Positions 54,051 to 63,330 are shown, counted from the stretch's first letter. The stretch is DNA of 64,000 bases from Sphingobacterium sp. B16(2022) (GCF_012030425.1 NZ_JAAUVN010000006.1:268271-332270), one strand, 5' to 3'. Notes: generated by a model not told the origin, from the sequence alone. Numbers and translations are program-made.

Positions 54051-54932
54051 CTATTGCATATCAAACAAATGTTTTTCTGCATGATAAGAAGATCTCACTA
54101 ATGGACCTGATTCAACATATTTGAATCCCATTTTTAAACCAATTTCTTTATATTTATCAAACTGCGCAGGTGTAACCCACTCCACTACAGGGTGATGAGC
54201 CTTAGTCGGCTGTAAGTATTGACCTATTGTTAAAATATCAACCCCTACATTAAATAAATCTTGCATTGTCTCAATAACATCTTCCTCAGTCTCTCCAAAA
54301 CCAAGCATTATACCCGATTTGGTACGCAGACCAGCTTCAGAAATACGACGAAGACATTCTAATGAACGATCATATTTTGCTTGAATACGCACTTCACGAG
54401 TCAAACGTCTTACGGTTTCAATATTATGAGATACAACCTCTGGACGAACAGCAAGCACGCGATCAAGATTTTCCCATTGTCCTTTAAAATCAGGAATCAA
54501 AGTCTCTAAAGTAGTTGTAGGACTTTCTTGACGAATAGCATTGATTGTTTCTGCCCAAATGATAGAACCCCCATCTTTCAAGTCATCACGATCGACAGAA
54601 GTAATGACACAATGTTTCACCTGCATCAGTTTAACCGAATTAGCAACTCGCGCTGGTTCATCCAGTTCAACAGCTTTGGGACGCCCCGTTGATACAGCGC
54701 AAAACGAACACGAACGTGTACAAATATTGCCTAAAATCATGAATGTAGCAGTTCCTGCACCCCAACACTCACCCATATTAGGACAGTTTCCACTCTCACA
54801 GATCGTATGTAGCTTATGCTCGTCTACTAGTCCTCTTACATGTCTATATTCTTTACCAACTGGCAATTTTACACGCAACCAATCTGGCTTACGCTGTGTT
54901 TGTGTTGCAGGGATAACTGGAAGTTCAATCAT
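54051..54932 (-). CDS. lipA: Lipoyl synthase
   Basis: The 293-residue radical-SAM enzyme has the auxiliary cluster cysteines in CESGNCPNMGECWG near residue 45, the radical-SAM triad CTRSCSFCAV near 71 and GIMLGFGETEEDV near 208, with the terminal SGPLVRSSYHAE carrying the conserved RSSY serine. It inserts two sulphurs into protein-bound octanoyl groups, using its auxiliary cluster as sulphur donor. The ATG lies only 4 bp downstream of a TAACTTTG promoter element, so its mRNA may have no leader. Confidence 0.97.
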   Translation of the reverse strand: MIELPVIPATQTQRKPDWLRVKLPVGKEYRHVRGLVDEHKLHTICESGNCPNMGECWGAGTATFMILGNICTRSCSFCAVSTGRPKAVELDEPARVANSVKLMQVKHCVITSVDRDDLKDGGSIIWAETINAIRQESPTTTLETLIPDFKGQWENLDRVLAVRPEVVSHNIETVRRLTREVRIQAKYDRSLECLRRISEAGLRTKSGIMLGFGETEEDVIETMQDLFNVGVDILTIGQYLQPTKAHHPVVEWVTPAQFDKYKEIGLKMGFKYVESGPLVRSSYHAEKHLFDMQ

Positions 54933-54936
54933 GATG

Positions 54937-54944
54937 CAAAGTTA
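54937..54944 (-). promoter_or_regulatory. Candidate -7 promoter element immediately before lipA
   Basis: Read leftward, TAACTTTG is followed by CATC and then the ATG. No matching -33 box is seen. Confidence 0.45.
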
Positions 54945-55080
54945 ATGATTATAAATGTAATTTTTTATCGACATTTTGTTTGAATACTATCATAATAACC
55001 ATTGTCACCACATATCATACAGTTGAACGTATTGTTTTTTTTATGATATTTGTAAAACATCATATTAAATACCAATTCAC

Positions 55081-57342
55081 ATGCGATTTAGCCATTCAGT
55101 AACTTTGGTACTTTTAGCGGGACTTTTACCCCTAAAAATATTTGCTCAGCAAAATTTTGACTTAATACCGAAACCCAGCAGTCTTACACTAGCAGTTGGT
55201 TCTTATCAAATTCCAGCTTTTCCAAAAGTTTATGTTTCAGAAGAATTCATAAATGCCAGTCAGTTACTAACGGAACATCCGGCTATAACATCTATTACGA
55301 CCGAAATTGTAAAAAAGATTAAGAAAGCACCCAAAGAAGGAATTCGCATCTTAAAAGCTGAGGAAACAGATAAACTAGATAAAGCAGCCTATCGCATCGG
55401 TATTACTGATAAAGGAATTGTTATCCTAGCTCATGAAGTTGCCCCTGTCATCAATGCCATTTACACACTTGTTCAACTCGGCTACTTACAGGACGATCCT
55501 GCTCAGATAAATGCTGTGGATATCGAAGATCAACCAAGTTTTTTATATCGCGGATTACATTTAGATCCTTCACGTCATTTTATTCCTTTCCCTATTATGA
55601 AGAAATTTGTAGATGTTATGGCTCTCTACAAATTGAATAATCTGCACTGGCATTTGACTGATGGAGCGGGATGGAGATTAGAGATTAAGAAATACCCAGA
55701 ATTAACCAATAAAGCGGCGTGGCGCACACATGTAAAATGGAAAGACTGGTGGAACAATGGCCGTCAATATGTGGATGCAGGAACTCCAAATGCAAGTGGT
55801 GGATTCTATACACAGGATCAAGCCCGAGAACTCGTAGCCTATGCCGCGCAACGGGGGATTAATGTCATTCCTGAAGTTGAAATGCCTGGACACTCTGAAG
55901 AAGTTTTAGCCATTTACCCCGAATTATCCTGCTCCGGTAAACCGTATACACAATCTGAATTCTGTGTCGGTAATGAGAAAACTTATGAGTTTTTAAAAAA
56001 TGTACTGGATGAAGTTATTGCCATATTTCCTTCACCTTACATTCATATTGGAGGAGATGAGGCCGATAAGAAACATTGGAAAACCTGTCCTAAATGTCAA
56101 GCTTTAAAAGCAAAAGAAGGTTTAAAATCTGAAGAAGAACTTCAAAGTTACTTGATTAAACAGATGGATGAATATGTCCAATCTAAAGGTCGTAAAATTA
56201 TCGGCTGGGACGAAATCTTAGAAGGAGGATTGACAAAAGGTGCTACTGTGATGAGCTGGAGAGGCGAATCAGGAGGTATCAATTCGGCCAATGCGGGACA
56301 CGATGTCATCATGACCCCAGGATCCCACCTTTATTTTGATTCATACCAAACGGACCCTAGAACGCAACCTGAAACAATTGGCGGATACCTTCCTATCAGT
56401 AAAGTCTATGAATACAACCCTATTCCAGCTGCTATTCAGCAAGATAAAATTAAGCATGTTTTAGGTGCTCAGGCAAATTTATGGGCAGAATATATGCCTA
56501 ATTATCAACAACTAGAATATATGGCTTTTCCAAGAACATTAGCTTTAGCTGAAGTTGTCTGGACAAAAGCTGATCTAAAAAATTGGCCGAACTTCCATAA
56601 AAGACTGCAATCACACTATAAAATTTTACAGCACTTCGATATCAATTATTATCGACCATCGTACAATGTAAAAGCTTCCGTAGATTTTGATGCAAAGAAG
56701 GCCTCAAATACGGTAACATTAACGACCGAACAATTACATGCAGATAATATCCGATTTACGATAGATGGATCAAAACCCACTTATCAAGCAACCCCTTATA
56801 ACAATTCATTTGATCTCTCTGTTCCTACGATTGTTAAAGCAGCTTACTTTTTAGATTCAACTCAGGTCGGACCCATCGAAACGATCCAACTGGATGTTCA
56901 TAAAGCAATAGGAAAAGCTGTTTCTTATACAAATAAATGGGACGATGGATATCCTGCACAGAAAGAACTGACATTAACAAACGGTGTTAAAGGCGGGTTA
57001 ACATACCAAGATGGGCAATGGCAAGGATTTTTAAAAGATCTTGATGTTGTTGTTGATTTCGAGCGACGTGAAGAGATCAATAGTGTTGCCATGAATTTCA
57101 TGCAGATTACAGGTCCTGGCGTATATATGCCTGGAGAATTTAAAGTTTTATTATCCGAAAATGGTCGAACTTTCAGAGAGGTCGGTATCGTACAGAACGA
57201 CGTTTCTGATCAAGACCCAACCTTAACTTTCAAACGGTTTGAATTGAAATTAGCGAAGCCTCAACAAGCACGTTTTGTACGTGTCGTAGCAACAAATCCG
57301 AAAAAAGGATTTCTATTTGCGGATGAGCTGATTGTCTATTAA
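55081..57342 (+). CDS. Secreted GH20 beta-N-acetylhexosaminidase with C-terminal modules
   Basis: The 753-residue protein has a signal peptide (to LKIFAQ, residue 22), a GH20b-like N-domain, and the GH20 barrel with catalytic pair Asp 326-Glu 327 in YIHIGGDEADKKHW. RGLHLDPSRHFIP near residue 157 and NNLHWHLTDGAGWRLEIKKY near 185 are typical. After the barrel come a chitobiase-C-like segment (NIRFTIDGSKPTYQATP) and an F5/8-type module (FLKDLDVVVDFERREEINSV). It releases terminal GlcNAc or GalNAc from glycans. It is transcribed alone. Confidence 0.94.
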   Translation: MRFSHSVTLVLLAGLLPLKIFAQQNFDLIPKPSSLTLAVGSYQIPAFPKVYVSEEFINASQLLTEHPAITSITTEIVKKIKKAPKEGIRILKAEETDKLDKAAYRIGITDKGIVILAHEVAPVINAIYTLVQLGYLQDDPAQINAVDIEDQPSFLYRGLHLDPSRHFIPFPIMKKFVDVMALYKLNNLHWHLTDGAGWRLEIKKYPELTNKAAWRTHVKWKDWWNNGRQYVDAGTPNASGGFYTQDQARELVAYAAQRGINVIPEVEMPGHSEEVLAIYPELSCSGKPYTQSEFCVGNEKTYEFLKNVLDEVIAIFPSPYIHIGGDEADKKHWKTCPKCQALKAKEGLKSEEELQSYLIKQMDEYVQSKGRKIIGWDEILEGGLTKGATVMSWRGESGGINSANAGHDVIMTPGSHLYFDSYQTDPRTQPETIGGYLPISKVYEYNPIPAAIQQDKIKHVLGAQANLWAEYMPNYQQLEYMAFPRTLALAEVVWTKADLKNWPNFHKRLQSHYKILQHFDINYYRPSYNVKASVDFDAKKASNTVTLTTEQLHADNIRFTIDGSKPTYQATPYNNSFDLSVPTIVKAAYFLDSTQVGPIETIQLDVHKAIGKAVSYTNKWDDGYPAQKELTLTNGVKGGLTYQDGQWQGFLKDLDVVVDFERREEINSVAMNFMQITGPGVYMPGEFKVLLSENGRTFREVGIVQNDVSDQDPTLTFKRFELKLAKPQQARFVRVVATNPKKGFLFADELIVY

Positions 57343-57358
57343 ATAATGCATTCTTTAC

Positions 57359-57402
57359 AGAGAGCAGCGGTATTAAAAAAATGTGCTGCTGCTCTCTTTT
57401 TG
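57359..57402 (+). terminator. Terminator after the GH20 gene
   Basis: AGAGAGCAGC pairs with GCTGCTCTCT around a 19-nt loop, followed by a T tract. Confidence 0.8.
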
Positions 57403-57466
57403 ACTATCCTCCCGTACATAAATGATTTATCTGAAAATAAATATCGGAAAATCAAATAAAATAATG

Positions 57467-57474
57467 TAATTTTG
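57467..57474 (+). promoter_or_regulatory. Candidate -7 promoter element for carB
   Basis: TAATTTTG matches TAnnTTTG, leaving a leader of about 90 nt; no clear -33 box. A small hairpin begins at 57478, near the expected mRNA 5' end. Confidence 0.5.
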
Positions 57475-57569
57475 CACTCCGACAAAGCGGTCGGAATATA
57501 CTCTTCTCGAAGCGCATTTTTGATTGTCTTTGTTCATACTTTGAAATTTTATTTTTTGAACTAGATATA

Positions 57570-60386
57570 ATGCCAAGAAACACCTCCATTAAATCGGTTT
57601 TAATCATTGGATCAGGTCCAATTGTAATTGGTCAAGCCTGTGAATTTGATTATTCGGGATCTCAAGCAGCCCTTTCTCTAAAAGAAGAAGGCATTGAAGT
57701 TTCCATCATCAACTCGAACCCTGCAACGATTATGACTGATAAAGTCATTGCAGACCACGTTTATTTACTTCCTTTAACTGTAGAAAGTATTGAAGAAATT
57801 CTTAAAGAACAAAAGATTGACGCCGTTCTACCTACTATGGGTGGCCAAACAGCGTTAAACTTATGTATCGAAGCTTCAAACATCGGACTATGGGAAAAAT
57901 ACGACGTTAAAGTTATCGGTGTTGATGTTGCTGCAATTGAAAAAACAGAAAACCGTGAAGAGTTCCGTCAATTAATGATTGATATCGGTGTAGGTGTAGC
58001 ACCTTCGAAAATCGCTAACTCTTTCTTAGAAGGTAAAGAAGCAGCGCAAGAAATTGGTTATCCATTAGTGATTCGTCCTTCTTATACCTTAGCTGGTACT
58101 GGTGGCGGATTTGTACACTCGAAAGATGAATTCGACGCAGCTCTTAGTAGAGGTTTAAGTGCTTCTCCTACTCACGAAGTATTAGTTGAAAAAGCAGTAT
58201 TAGGCTGGAAAGAATTCGAATTAGAGTTATTACGTGATACCAATGATAACGTAATTATCATCTGTACTATTGAGAACTTTGATCCGATGGGAATCCATAC
58301 AGGTGACTCAATCACGGTTGCTCCAGGGATGACTTTATCCGACAAATGCTACCAAGACATGCGTAATCAAGCAATCCTGATGATGCGTTCTATTGGTAAC
58401 TTTGCAGGAGGTTGTAACGTACAGTTCTCTGTTAATCCGGAGGATGAAGACATCATCGCAATCGAAATCAACCCTCGTGTATCTCGCTCTTCAGCATTAG
58501 CATCTAAAGCAACGGGTTACCCCATTGCAAAAATTGCTGCTAAATTAGCGATTGGTTACAATTTGGATGAATTACAAAACCAAATCACAAAAACTACGTC
58601 AGCTTACTTCGAGCCAACTTTAGATTATGTAATCGTAAAAGTACCTCGTTTCAACTTTGATAAATTCAAAGGAGCAAATACAGAATTAGGTTTGCAGATG
58701 AAAGCGGTAGGTGAAGTAATGGCAATCGGCCGTACTTTTATCGAAGCACTTCAAAAAGCATGTCAATCATTAGAAACAAACCGCGCAGGTTTAGGAGCTG
58801 ATGGTCGTCAATTACGCAATTTAGAAGAGATCATGCATAGCCTTGAGCATCCAAGTGGTGATCGTCTGTTTCATATCAAAGATGCGTTTGAATTGGGGGT
58901 ACCATTGGAATCTATCCGCAAAGCAACCCGTATCGATAAATGGTACTTAGTACAAATCCAAGAATTAGTAGCCTTAGAAACAGAACTTCGCCGCTACCAA
59001 TTGAACAATATTCCAAAAGACTTCTTCATGACCTTGAAACAAAAAGGTTATTCAGATATCCAAATCTCTTGGTTATTAGGAAATGTAACGGAAGATGAAG
59101 TATACGACCGCCGTAAGGCATTAGGTATTAGCCGTGTTTACAAAATGGTTGATACTTGTGCTGCGGAATTCCCTGCGCAAACACCATACTACTACTCTAC
59201 TTTTGAAGAAGAAAACGAATCAGTAGCTTCTGATAAGAAAAAAATCGTTGTATTAGGCTCAGGTCCTAACCGTATCGGTCAAGGTATCGAATTTGATTAC
59301 TCTTGTGTACACGGTTTATTGGCCGCTAAAGAAGCAGGATTCGAAGCAATCATGGTTAACTGTAACCCAGAGACAGTTTCAACGGACTTCAACATGGCTG
59401 ATAAATTATACTTTGAGCCAGTATTCTGGGAACATGTTCGCGAAATTATTGAATTAGAGAAACCAGTAGGTGTTATCGTTCAATTAGGTGGTCAGACAGC
59501 TCTTAAAATGGCTGATCAATTAGAAGCACTTGGTGTTAAGATCATCGGAACAGATTTCCAAAATATGGATTTAGCTGAAGATCGCGGTCGTTTCTCAGAT
59601 CTATTGAAATCTTTGGATATTCCTTATCCTAAGTATGGTGTAGCTGAGTCGGCAGAAGAAGCAATCAAAGTTGCGAACGAAGTTGGATATCCAGTTCTTG
59701 TTCGTCCATCATATGTACTAGGTGGTCAAGGAATGAGCATCGTGATCAACGATGATGACTTAGAGAAAGCAGTCGTTAACTTATTGAAAAACCTTCCTGG
59801 AAACCGTGTCCTAATTGACCACTTCTTGGATCGTGCTGAAGAAGCAGAATCTGATTCCATCTGTGATGGTGAAGATGTACACATCATTGGTATGATGGAA
59901 CACATCGAACCTGCAGGTATCCACTCTGGTGACTCTTACGCAGTACTACCTCCATTTAGCTTATCACAAGCTGTACAAGATAAAATGGCAGAGTATTCGA
60001 TCAAATTAGCGAAAGCATTAGATGTAAGGGGGCTATTAAATATTCAATTCGCCGTGAAAGGTGAAAATGTCTATGTAATCGAAGCAAACCCACGTGCATC
60101 TCGTACAGTTCCTTTTATCGCTAAAGCATACGATGTACCTTACATCAACATCGCAACAAAAATCATGTTAGGCGTAAACAAATTGAAAGATTTCAAAATC
60201 GAGCGCAAATTACAAGGTTGGGCAATCAAAGAACCTGTATTCTCGTTCTCTAAATTCCCTGAAGTTGATAAACAGTTAGGTCCAGAAATGAAGTCTACAG
60301 GTGAAGCTATCCGTTTCATCAAAGATTTAAATGACCCTTACTTTAGAGATTTAGTTGCTAAAAAATCGATGTTCTTATCGAAATAA
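57570..60386 (+). CDS. carB: Carbamoyl phosphate synthase large subunit, without C-terminal regulatory domain
   Basis: The 938-residue protein has two ATP-grasp halves: KSVLIIGSGPIVIGQACEFD at the start and IVVLGSGPNRIGQGIEFDYS near residue 563, each with PSYTLAGTGGGFV or PSYVLGGQGMSIV. It makes carbamoyl phosphate for pyrimidine and arginine synthesis with the small subunit CarA. The end (FIKDLNDPYFRDLVAKKSMF) comes just after the second synthetase half, so the ~130-residue MGS-like allosteric domain of E. coli CarB (1073 residues) is missing. This is not a frameshift: a terminator follows at once. CarA is not in the window. Confidence 0.96.
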   Translation: MPRNTSIKSVLIIGSGPIVIGQACEFDYSGSQAALSLKEEGIEVSIINSNPATIMTDKVIADHVYLLPLTVESIEEILKEQKIDAVLPTMGGQTALNLCIEASNIGLWEKYDVKVIGVDVAAIEKTENREEFRQLMIDIGVGVAPSKIANSFLEGKEAAQEIGYPLVIRPSYTLAGTGGGFVHSKDEFDAALSRGLSASPTHEVLVEKAVLGWKEFELELLRDTNDNVIIICTIENFDPMGIHTGDSITVAPGMTLSDKCYQDMRNQAILMMRSIGNFAGGCNVQFSVNPEDEDIIAIEINPRVSRSSALASKATGYPIAKIAAKLAIGYNLDELQNQITKTTSAYFEPTLDYVIVKVPRFNFDKFKGANTELGLQMKAVGEVMAIGRTFIEALQKACQSLETNRAGLGADGRQLRNLEEIMHSLEHPSGDRLFHIKDAFELGVPLESIRKATRIDKWYLVQIQELVALETELRRYQLNNIPKDFFMTLKQKGYSDIQISWLLGNVTEDEVYDRRKALGISRVYKMVDTCAAEFPAQTPYYYSTFEEENESVASDKKKIVVLGSGPNRIGQGIEFDYSCVHGLLAAKEAGFEAIMVNCNPETVSTDFNMADKLYFEPVFWEHVREIIELEKPVGVIVQLGGQTALKMADQLEALGVKIIGTDFQNMDLAEDRGRFSDLLKSLDIPYPKYGVAESAEEAIKVANEVGYPVLVRPSYVLGGQGMSIVINDDDLEKAVVNLLKNLPGNRVLIDHFLDRAEEAESDSICDGEDVHIIGMMEHIEPAGIHSGDSYAVLPPFSLSQAVQDKMAEYSIKLAKALDVRGLLNIQFAVKGENVYVIEANPRASRTVPFIAKAYDVPYINIATKIMLGVNKLKDFKIERKLQGWAIKEPVFSFSKFPEVDKQLGPEMKSTGEAIRFIKDLNDPYFRDLVAKKSMFLSK

Positions 60387-60405
60387 GCTTAAACTCTTAT
60401 TGCAT

Positions 60406-60442
60406 AAAAAAGCCTTCTTATTTATTTAAGAAGGCTTTTTTT
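60406..60442. terminator. Bidirectional terminator between carB and FGE-like gene
   Basis: A perfect 15-bp stem (60406-60420 with 60427-60441) with A and T tracts on both sides. Confidence 0.9.
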
Positions 60443-60465
60443 ATAGGATCATATTTGTTCACGAG

Positions 60466-61557
60466 TTAAATGTCTTTAACGCATCTAAATCCTACATTGT
60501 TTGTCGGACTATTAATCTCACCCTTTCCCCGGCTACCTGCTTTATAACGCTCACAATATTGATCATTGCAGAGAAACGATCCACCCCGTTGTACTCGTTT
60601 TACAGCCCCCGGTTCATCGGGATCATATGCATCAGTTGGACCTTTAGGATTATCGGCATTACTTTTTGCATAATAATCAGGACGATAAAAGTCAGCGCAC
60701 CATTCCCAAACATTCCCTTCCATATCATACAGACCGATTGAATTTGCAGGAAAAGCTTTAACTGGCGACGTACCGATGTAACCATCTAACTTCGTATTGA
60801 GAACAGGAAACTGTCCTTGAAAAATATTAGCCAAATAACGATCATTATCCAACAATTCATTTCCCCAATAATAGGTCATCGGATTTGATGTACGAGCACG
60901 TGCTGCGTATTCCCATTCGGCTTCTGTTGGTAAACGTTTTCCTGCCCACTTTGCATAGGCTTCAGCATCTTGATAAGCAATGTGTACAACAGGAAAGTCC
61001 TCTTTACCCTCAATACTGGTATTTGGACCTTCAGGATGCTTCCAATTAGCCCCTACGACATAAGACCACCACTGCAGATGATTGGTTAAACCTTGAACCT
61101 CTTTTGGTGGTGAAAAAATAGCAGAACCTGGCTTTAACATCGCCGGATCTACACCTGGAAATTCCTTTGGATCTAACGGTCTTTCAGCCACAGTTACATA
61201 ACCGGTCGCTTTTACAAATGCTTCAAATTGACCATTTGTTACTTCATGTTCATCAATTAAAAAATCATTGATTTTAACTTCATGAACTGGTTTAGCATCA
61301 ACAAACTGATCCGAACCCATCATAAAATATCCACCTGTAACCTTGACCATTTTAACTTGATCAATACCAGCCCCTTCAACAATATGATGCGCAGTATCTA
61401 AATTCGAGAATCGAGAGGGAATATTTGTTGCCATATAACAGCGGGAAGAATCCTGCGAAACAAAGAGATCGGCAGTATTACCTTTCGGCTTACTGTTACT
61501 GAAGCATGAAGTCAATAAGACAAAACATGGGACACAAAAGAATATATTCCTGTACAT
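60466..61557 (-). CDS. Formylglycine-generating-enzyme-like lipoprotein
   Basis: The 363-residue protein has a lipobox (CFVLLTSCFSNSKPK) and an FGE-sulfatase domain of about residues 65-363: FMMGSDQFVDAKPVHEVKIN, WAGKRLPTEAEWEYAARA, and YDMEGNVWEWCADFY. The two copper-binding catalytic cysteines of true FGE are both present, Cys 330 and Cys 335 in GGSFLCNDQYCERYKAG, with the human 5-residue spacing. It could therefore convert sulfatase cysteine to formylglycine, although in the envelope rather than the cytoplasm. Many homologues have other roles. No sulfatase gene lies in the window. Confidence 0.88.
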   Translation of the reverse strand: MYRNIFFCVPCFVLLTSCFSNSKPKGNTADLFVSQDSSRCYMATNIPSRFSNLDTAHHIVEGAGIDQVKMVKVTGGYFMMGSDQFVDAKPVHEVKINDFLIDEHEVTNGQFEAFVKATGYVTVAERPLDPKEFPGVDPAMLKPGSAIFSPPKEVQGLTNHLQWWSYVVGANWKHPEGPNTSIEGKEDFPVVHIAYQDAEAYAKWAGKRLPTEAEWEYAARARTSNPMTYYWGNELLDNDRYLANIFQGQFPVLNTKLDGYIGTSPVKAFPANSIGLYDMEGNVWEWCADFYRPDYYAKSNADNPKGPTDAYDPDEPGAVKRVQRGGSFLCNDQYCERYKAGSRGKGEINSPTNNVGFRCVKDI

Positions 61558-61625
61558 AGGTCGGTCGATAACAAATAAAGTTACAATTTAGATATTTTTA
61601 AACAAGAAGTGAAACGATCGTCAAT

Positions 61626-61657
61626 AAAAAAGGGAGAACAATAACCGCTCTCCCTTT
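61626..61657 (-). terminator. Terminator after the GH109-like gene
   Basis: Read leftward, AAAGGGAGA pairs with TCTCCCTTT around an 11-nt loop, followed by T. Confidence 0.75.
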
Positions 61658-61676
61658 CTAATAGTTAACAAAAAGA

Positions 61677-63086
61677 TTATACGTCTAATTGAACACCGCT
61701 TACTTTACCTTCTTTTGAACGTATTTTCGTTGTACCACCACCATTTAAAGTGATATCTACAGGCTTATTCGTTTTCCATGCACCTTTAGTAAAATCAGGA
61801 ATATTGACCGTTCTAGAGTTGTTTTTTACAGAATCAAAACTTAAAGGAACGATACAACTCCAAGAAGCTGCATCATAAACATCTTGATCCAATGGTAAAC
61901 CATTGCGCAAACAATCTATTAATCTCCAGTCCATCATGAAATCCATTCCACCATGACCACCTACCTGTTTTGCCTGCTCACCAATAAATTTCACTAGTTC
62001 AGGTGTATATTTAGCATACAGTTCTTTCATTTTATCTTTGGAGATAAATTCATGTCCAAACGCAATATTTTCATCAGGATATTTCTGCGCATAACCTTTT
62101 GTACCGCTTAATGTATGTAATCTAGAATATGGTCTTGGCGAAGTCACATCATGTTGCAACATAATTGTCTTACCCAATTCTGTACGGATTAAAGTTGTAT
62201 TCATATTACCACGGAAGTTCTTACCAACAAATTCTTGATAAAAAGAATCTTTTGCTGCCAATTCTTTCGCTTTAGCGCCCATTTGGAAATCATTTGTAGA
62301 CATAGCAACTAAATGATTCATTTTATCACCACGGTTTATATTCATACATTGCGCAACCGGACCTAAACCATGTGTTGGATATAAGTTACCATTTAACTTA
62401 ATATTTTCACGCAATCTCCACATATTATCGTAACCATTTTTCGCAAAATTTAAGTCCAATAAATCGTGAATATATGCTCCTTCGCCATGTAACAGCTCAC
62501 CAAATAGACCTTGACGCGTCATGTTTAATGTTAGCATTTCAAAGAAATCATAGCAACAGTTCTCCAACATCATACAATGTTTTTTCGTTTCTTCTGATAC
62601 GCGAACCACTTCCCAACAGTCTTTAAGAGTTAAGGCAATCGGCACTTCACACGCAACATGCGCACCAGCTTTCATTGCGCCGATACTCATGGGAGTATGA
62701 TAGTCCCATGGAGAACAGATATAAACTAAATCCAATTTCTCATTTTTCAGCATGTCTTTCCATCCGTCTTCACCAGAATAAGATTTTGCATCTTTCAGCG
62801 ATTTCTTACGCAGGATACCTTGAGCCCGTTCTACACGGTCTGCATGTTTATCACATAACGCAACGATCTCAACACCATCAATGTAAGACAAACGATCCAC
62901 AGCACCAGGACCACGCATTCCTAAACCAATAACTGCTGCACGCACTTTATCAATCTTAGGGGCCGCATGACCGGACATGTTGAATTTTGTTGCAGCCAAT
63001 ACATTGGAATTTAAAGTTGGTAATGTCACCGCTACAGATGATAAGATACCCGCTTTCTTTAAGAAATCTCTTCTATTAGAATTCAT
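61677..63086 (-). CDS. Tat-exported Gfo/Idh/MocA-fold protein, GH109-like
   Basis: The 469-residue protein has a twin-arginine signal (NSNRRDFLKKAGILSS), an NAD-binding Rossmann domain (AAVIGLGMRGPGAVDRLSYI, ALCDKHADR) and a C-terminal sugar domain. VACEVPIALTLKDCWEVVRV, CMMLENCCYDFFEMLTLN, GEGAYIHDLLDLNF and LYPTHGLGPVAQCMNINRGD match the NAD-dependent alpha-N-acetylgalactosaminidases of family GH109. Such enzymes remove alpha-GalNAc with tightly bound NAD, which fits export in a folded state by Tat. Two operator-like repeats lie about 210 bp upstream. Confidence 0.87.
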   Translation of the reverse strand: MNSNRRDFLKKAGILSSVAVTLPTLNSNVLAATKFNMSGHAAPKIDKVRAAVIGLGMRGPGAVDRLSYIDGVEIVALCDKHADRVERAQGILRKKSLKDAKSYSGEDGWKDMLKNEKLDLVYICSPWDYHTPMSIGAMKAGAHVACEVPIALTLKDCWEVVRVSEETKKHCMMLENCCYDFFEMLTLNMTRQGLFGELLHGEGAYIHDLLDLNFAKNGYDNMWRLRENIKLNGNLYPTHGLGPVAQCMNINRGDKMNHLVAMSTNDFQMGAKAKELAAKDSFYQEFVGKNFRGNMNTTLIRTELGKTIMLQHDVTSPRPYSRLHTLSGTKGYAQKYPDENIAFGHEFISKDKMKELYAKYTPELVKFIGEQAKQVGGHGGMDFMMDWRLIDCLRNGLPLDQDVYDAASWSCIVPLSFDSVKNNSRTVNIPDFTKGAWKTNKPVDITLNGGGTTKIRSKEGKVSGVQLDV

Positions 63087-63109
63087 ATTTTGATAGATTA
63101 ATTTACATA

Positions 63110-63117
63110 CAAAATTA
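63110..63117 (-). promoter_or_regulatory. Candidate -7 promoter element of the GH109-like gene
   Basis: Read leftward, TAATTTTG lies 23 bp before the ATG; the expected -33 position lies at the inverted repeat described next. Confidence 0.45.
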
Positions 63118-63118
63118 A

Positions 63119-63138
63119 AGGGGCCATAGAAAGCCCCT
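63119..63138 (-). promoter_or_regulatory. GC-rich inverted repeat upstream of the GH109-like gene
   Basis: AGGGGC and GCCCCT (8-nt loop) abut the -7 element. Read leftward it is followed by TTTAATTTTG, so it may be an attenuator or terminator, or an operator within the promoter spacer. Confidence 0.4.
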
Positions 63139-63293
63139 CTAAAATCACCTATTTTAAAACAAACTAAACAGTCTTTGAAATGATTATCAAACTTAATGAT
63201 AACAGTCGTTCAATAATTAGTTATAGAATCAGCCGTAGACCTTTTCTATAACAAGAATACACTAGAAAATCGGTAATTAAAAATAAAAAAACA

Positions 63294-63330
63294 AAGCAAT
63301 CGTTTGCTTAAAATAAACAACCGTTTGCAA
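63294..63330. promoter_or_regulatory. Two LacI-type operator-like sites, 21 bp apart
   Basis: AAGCAATCGTTTGCTT (63294-63309) is symmetric in 14 of 16 positions around a central CG, as in LacI/GalR-family operators. AAACAACCGTTTGCAA (63315-63330) matches it at 12 of 16. The centres are 21 bp apart, two helical turns. They lie about 210 bp before the GH109-like gene. Confidence 0.4.

Noticed and set aside
57570..60386. carB as a frameshifted or truncated pseudogene
   Set aside because: Both synthetase halves are intact and the end falls at a domain border, followed at once by a strong terminator.
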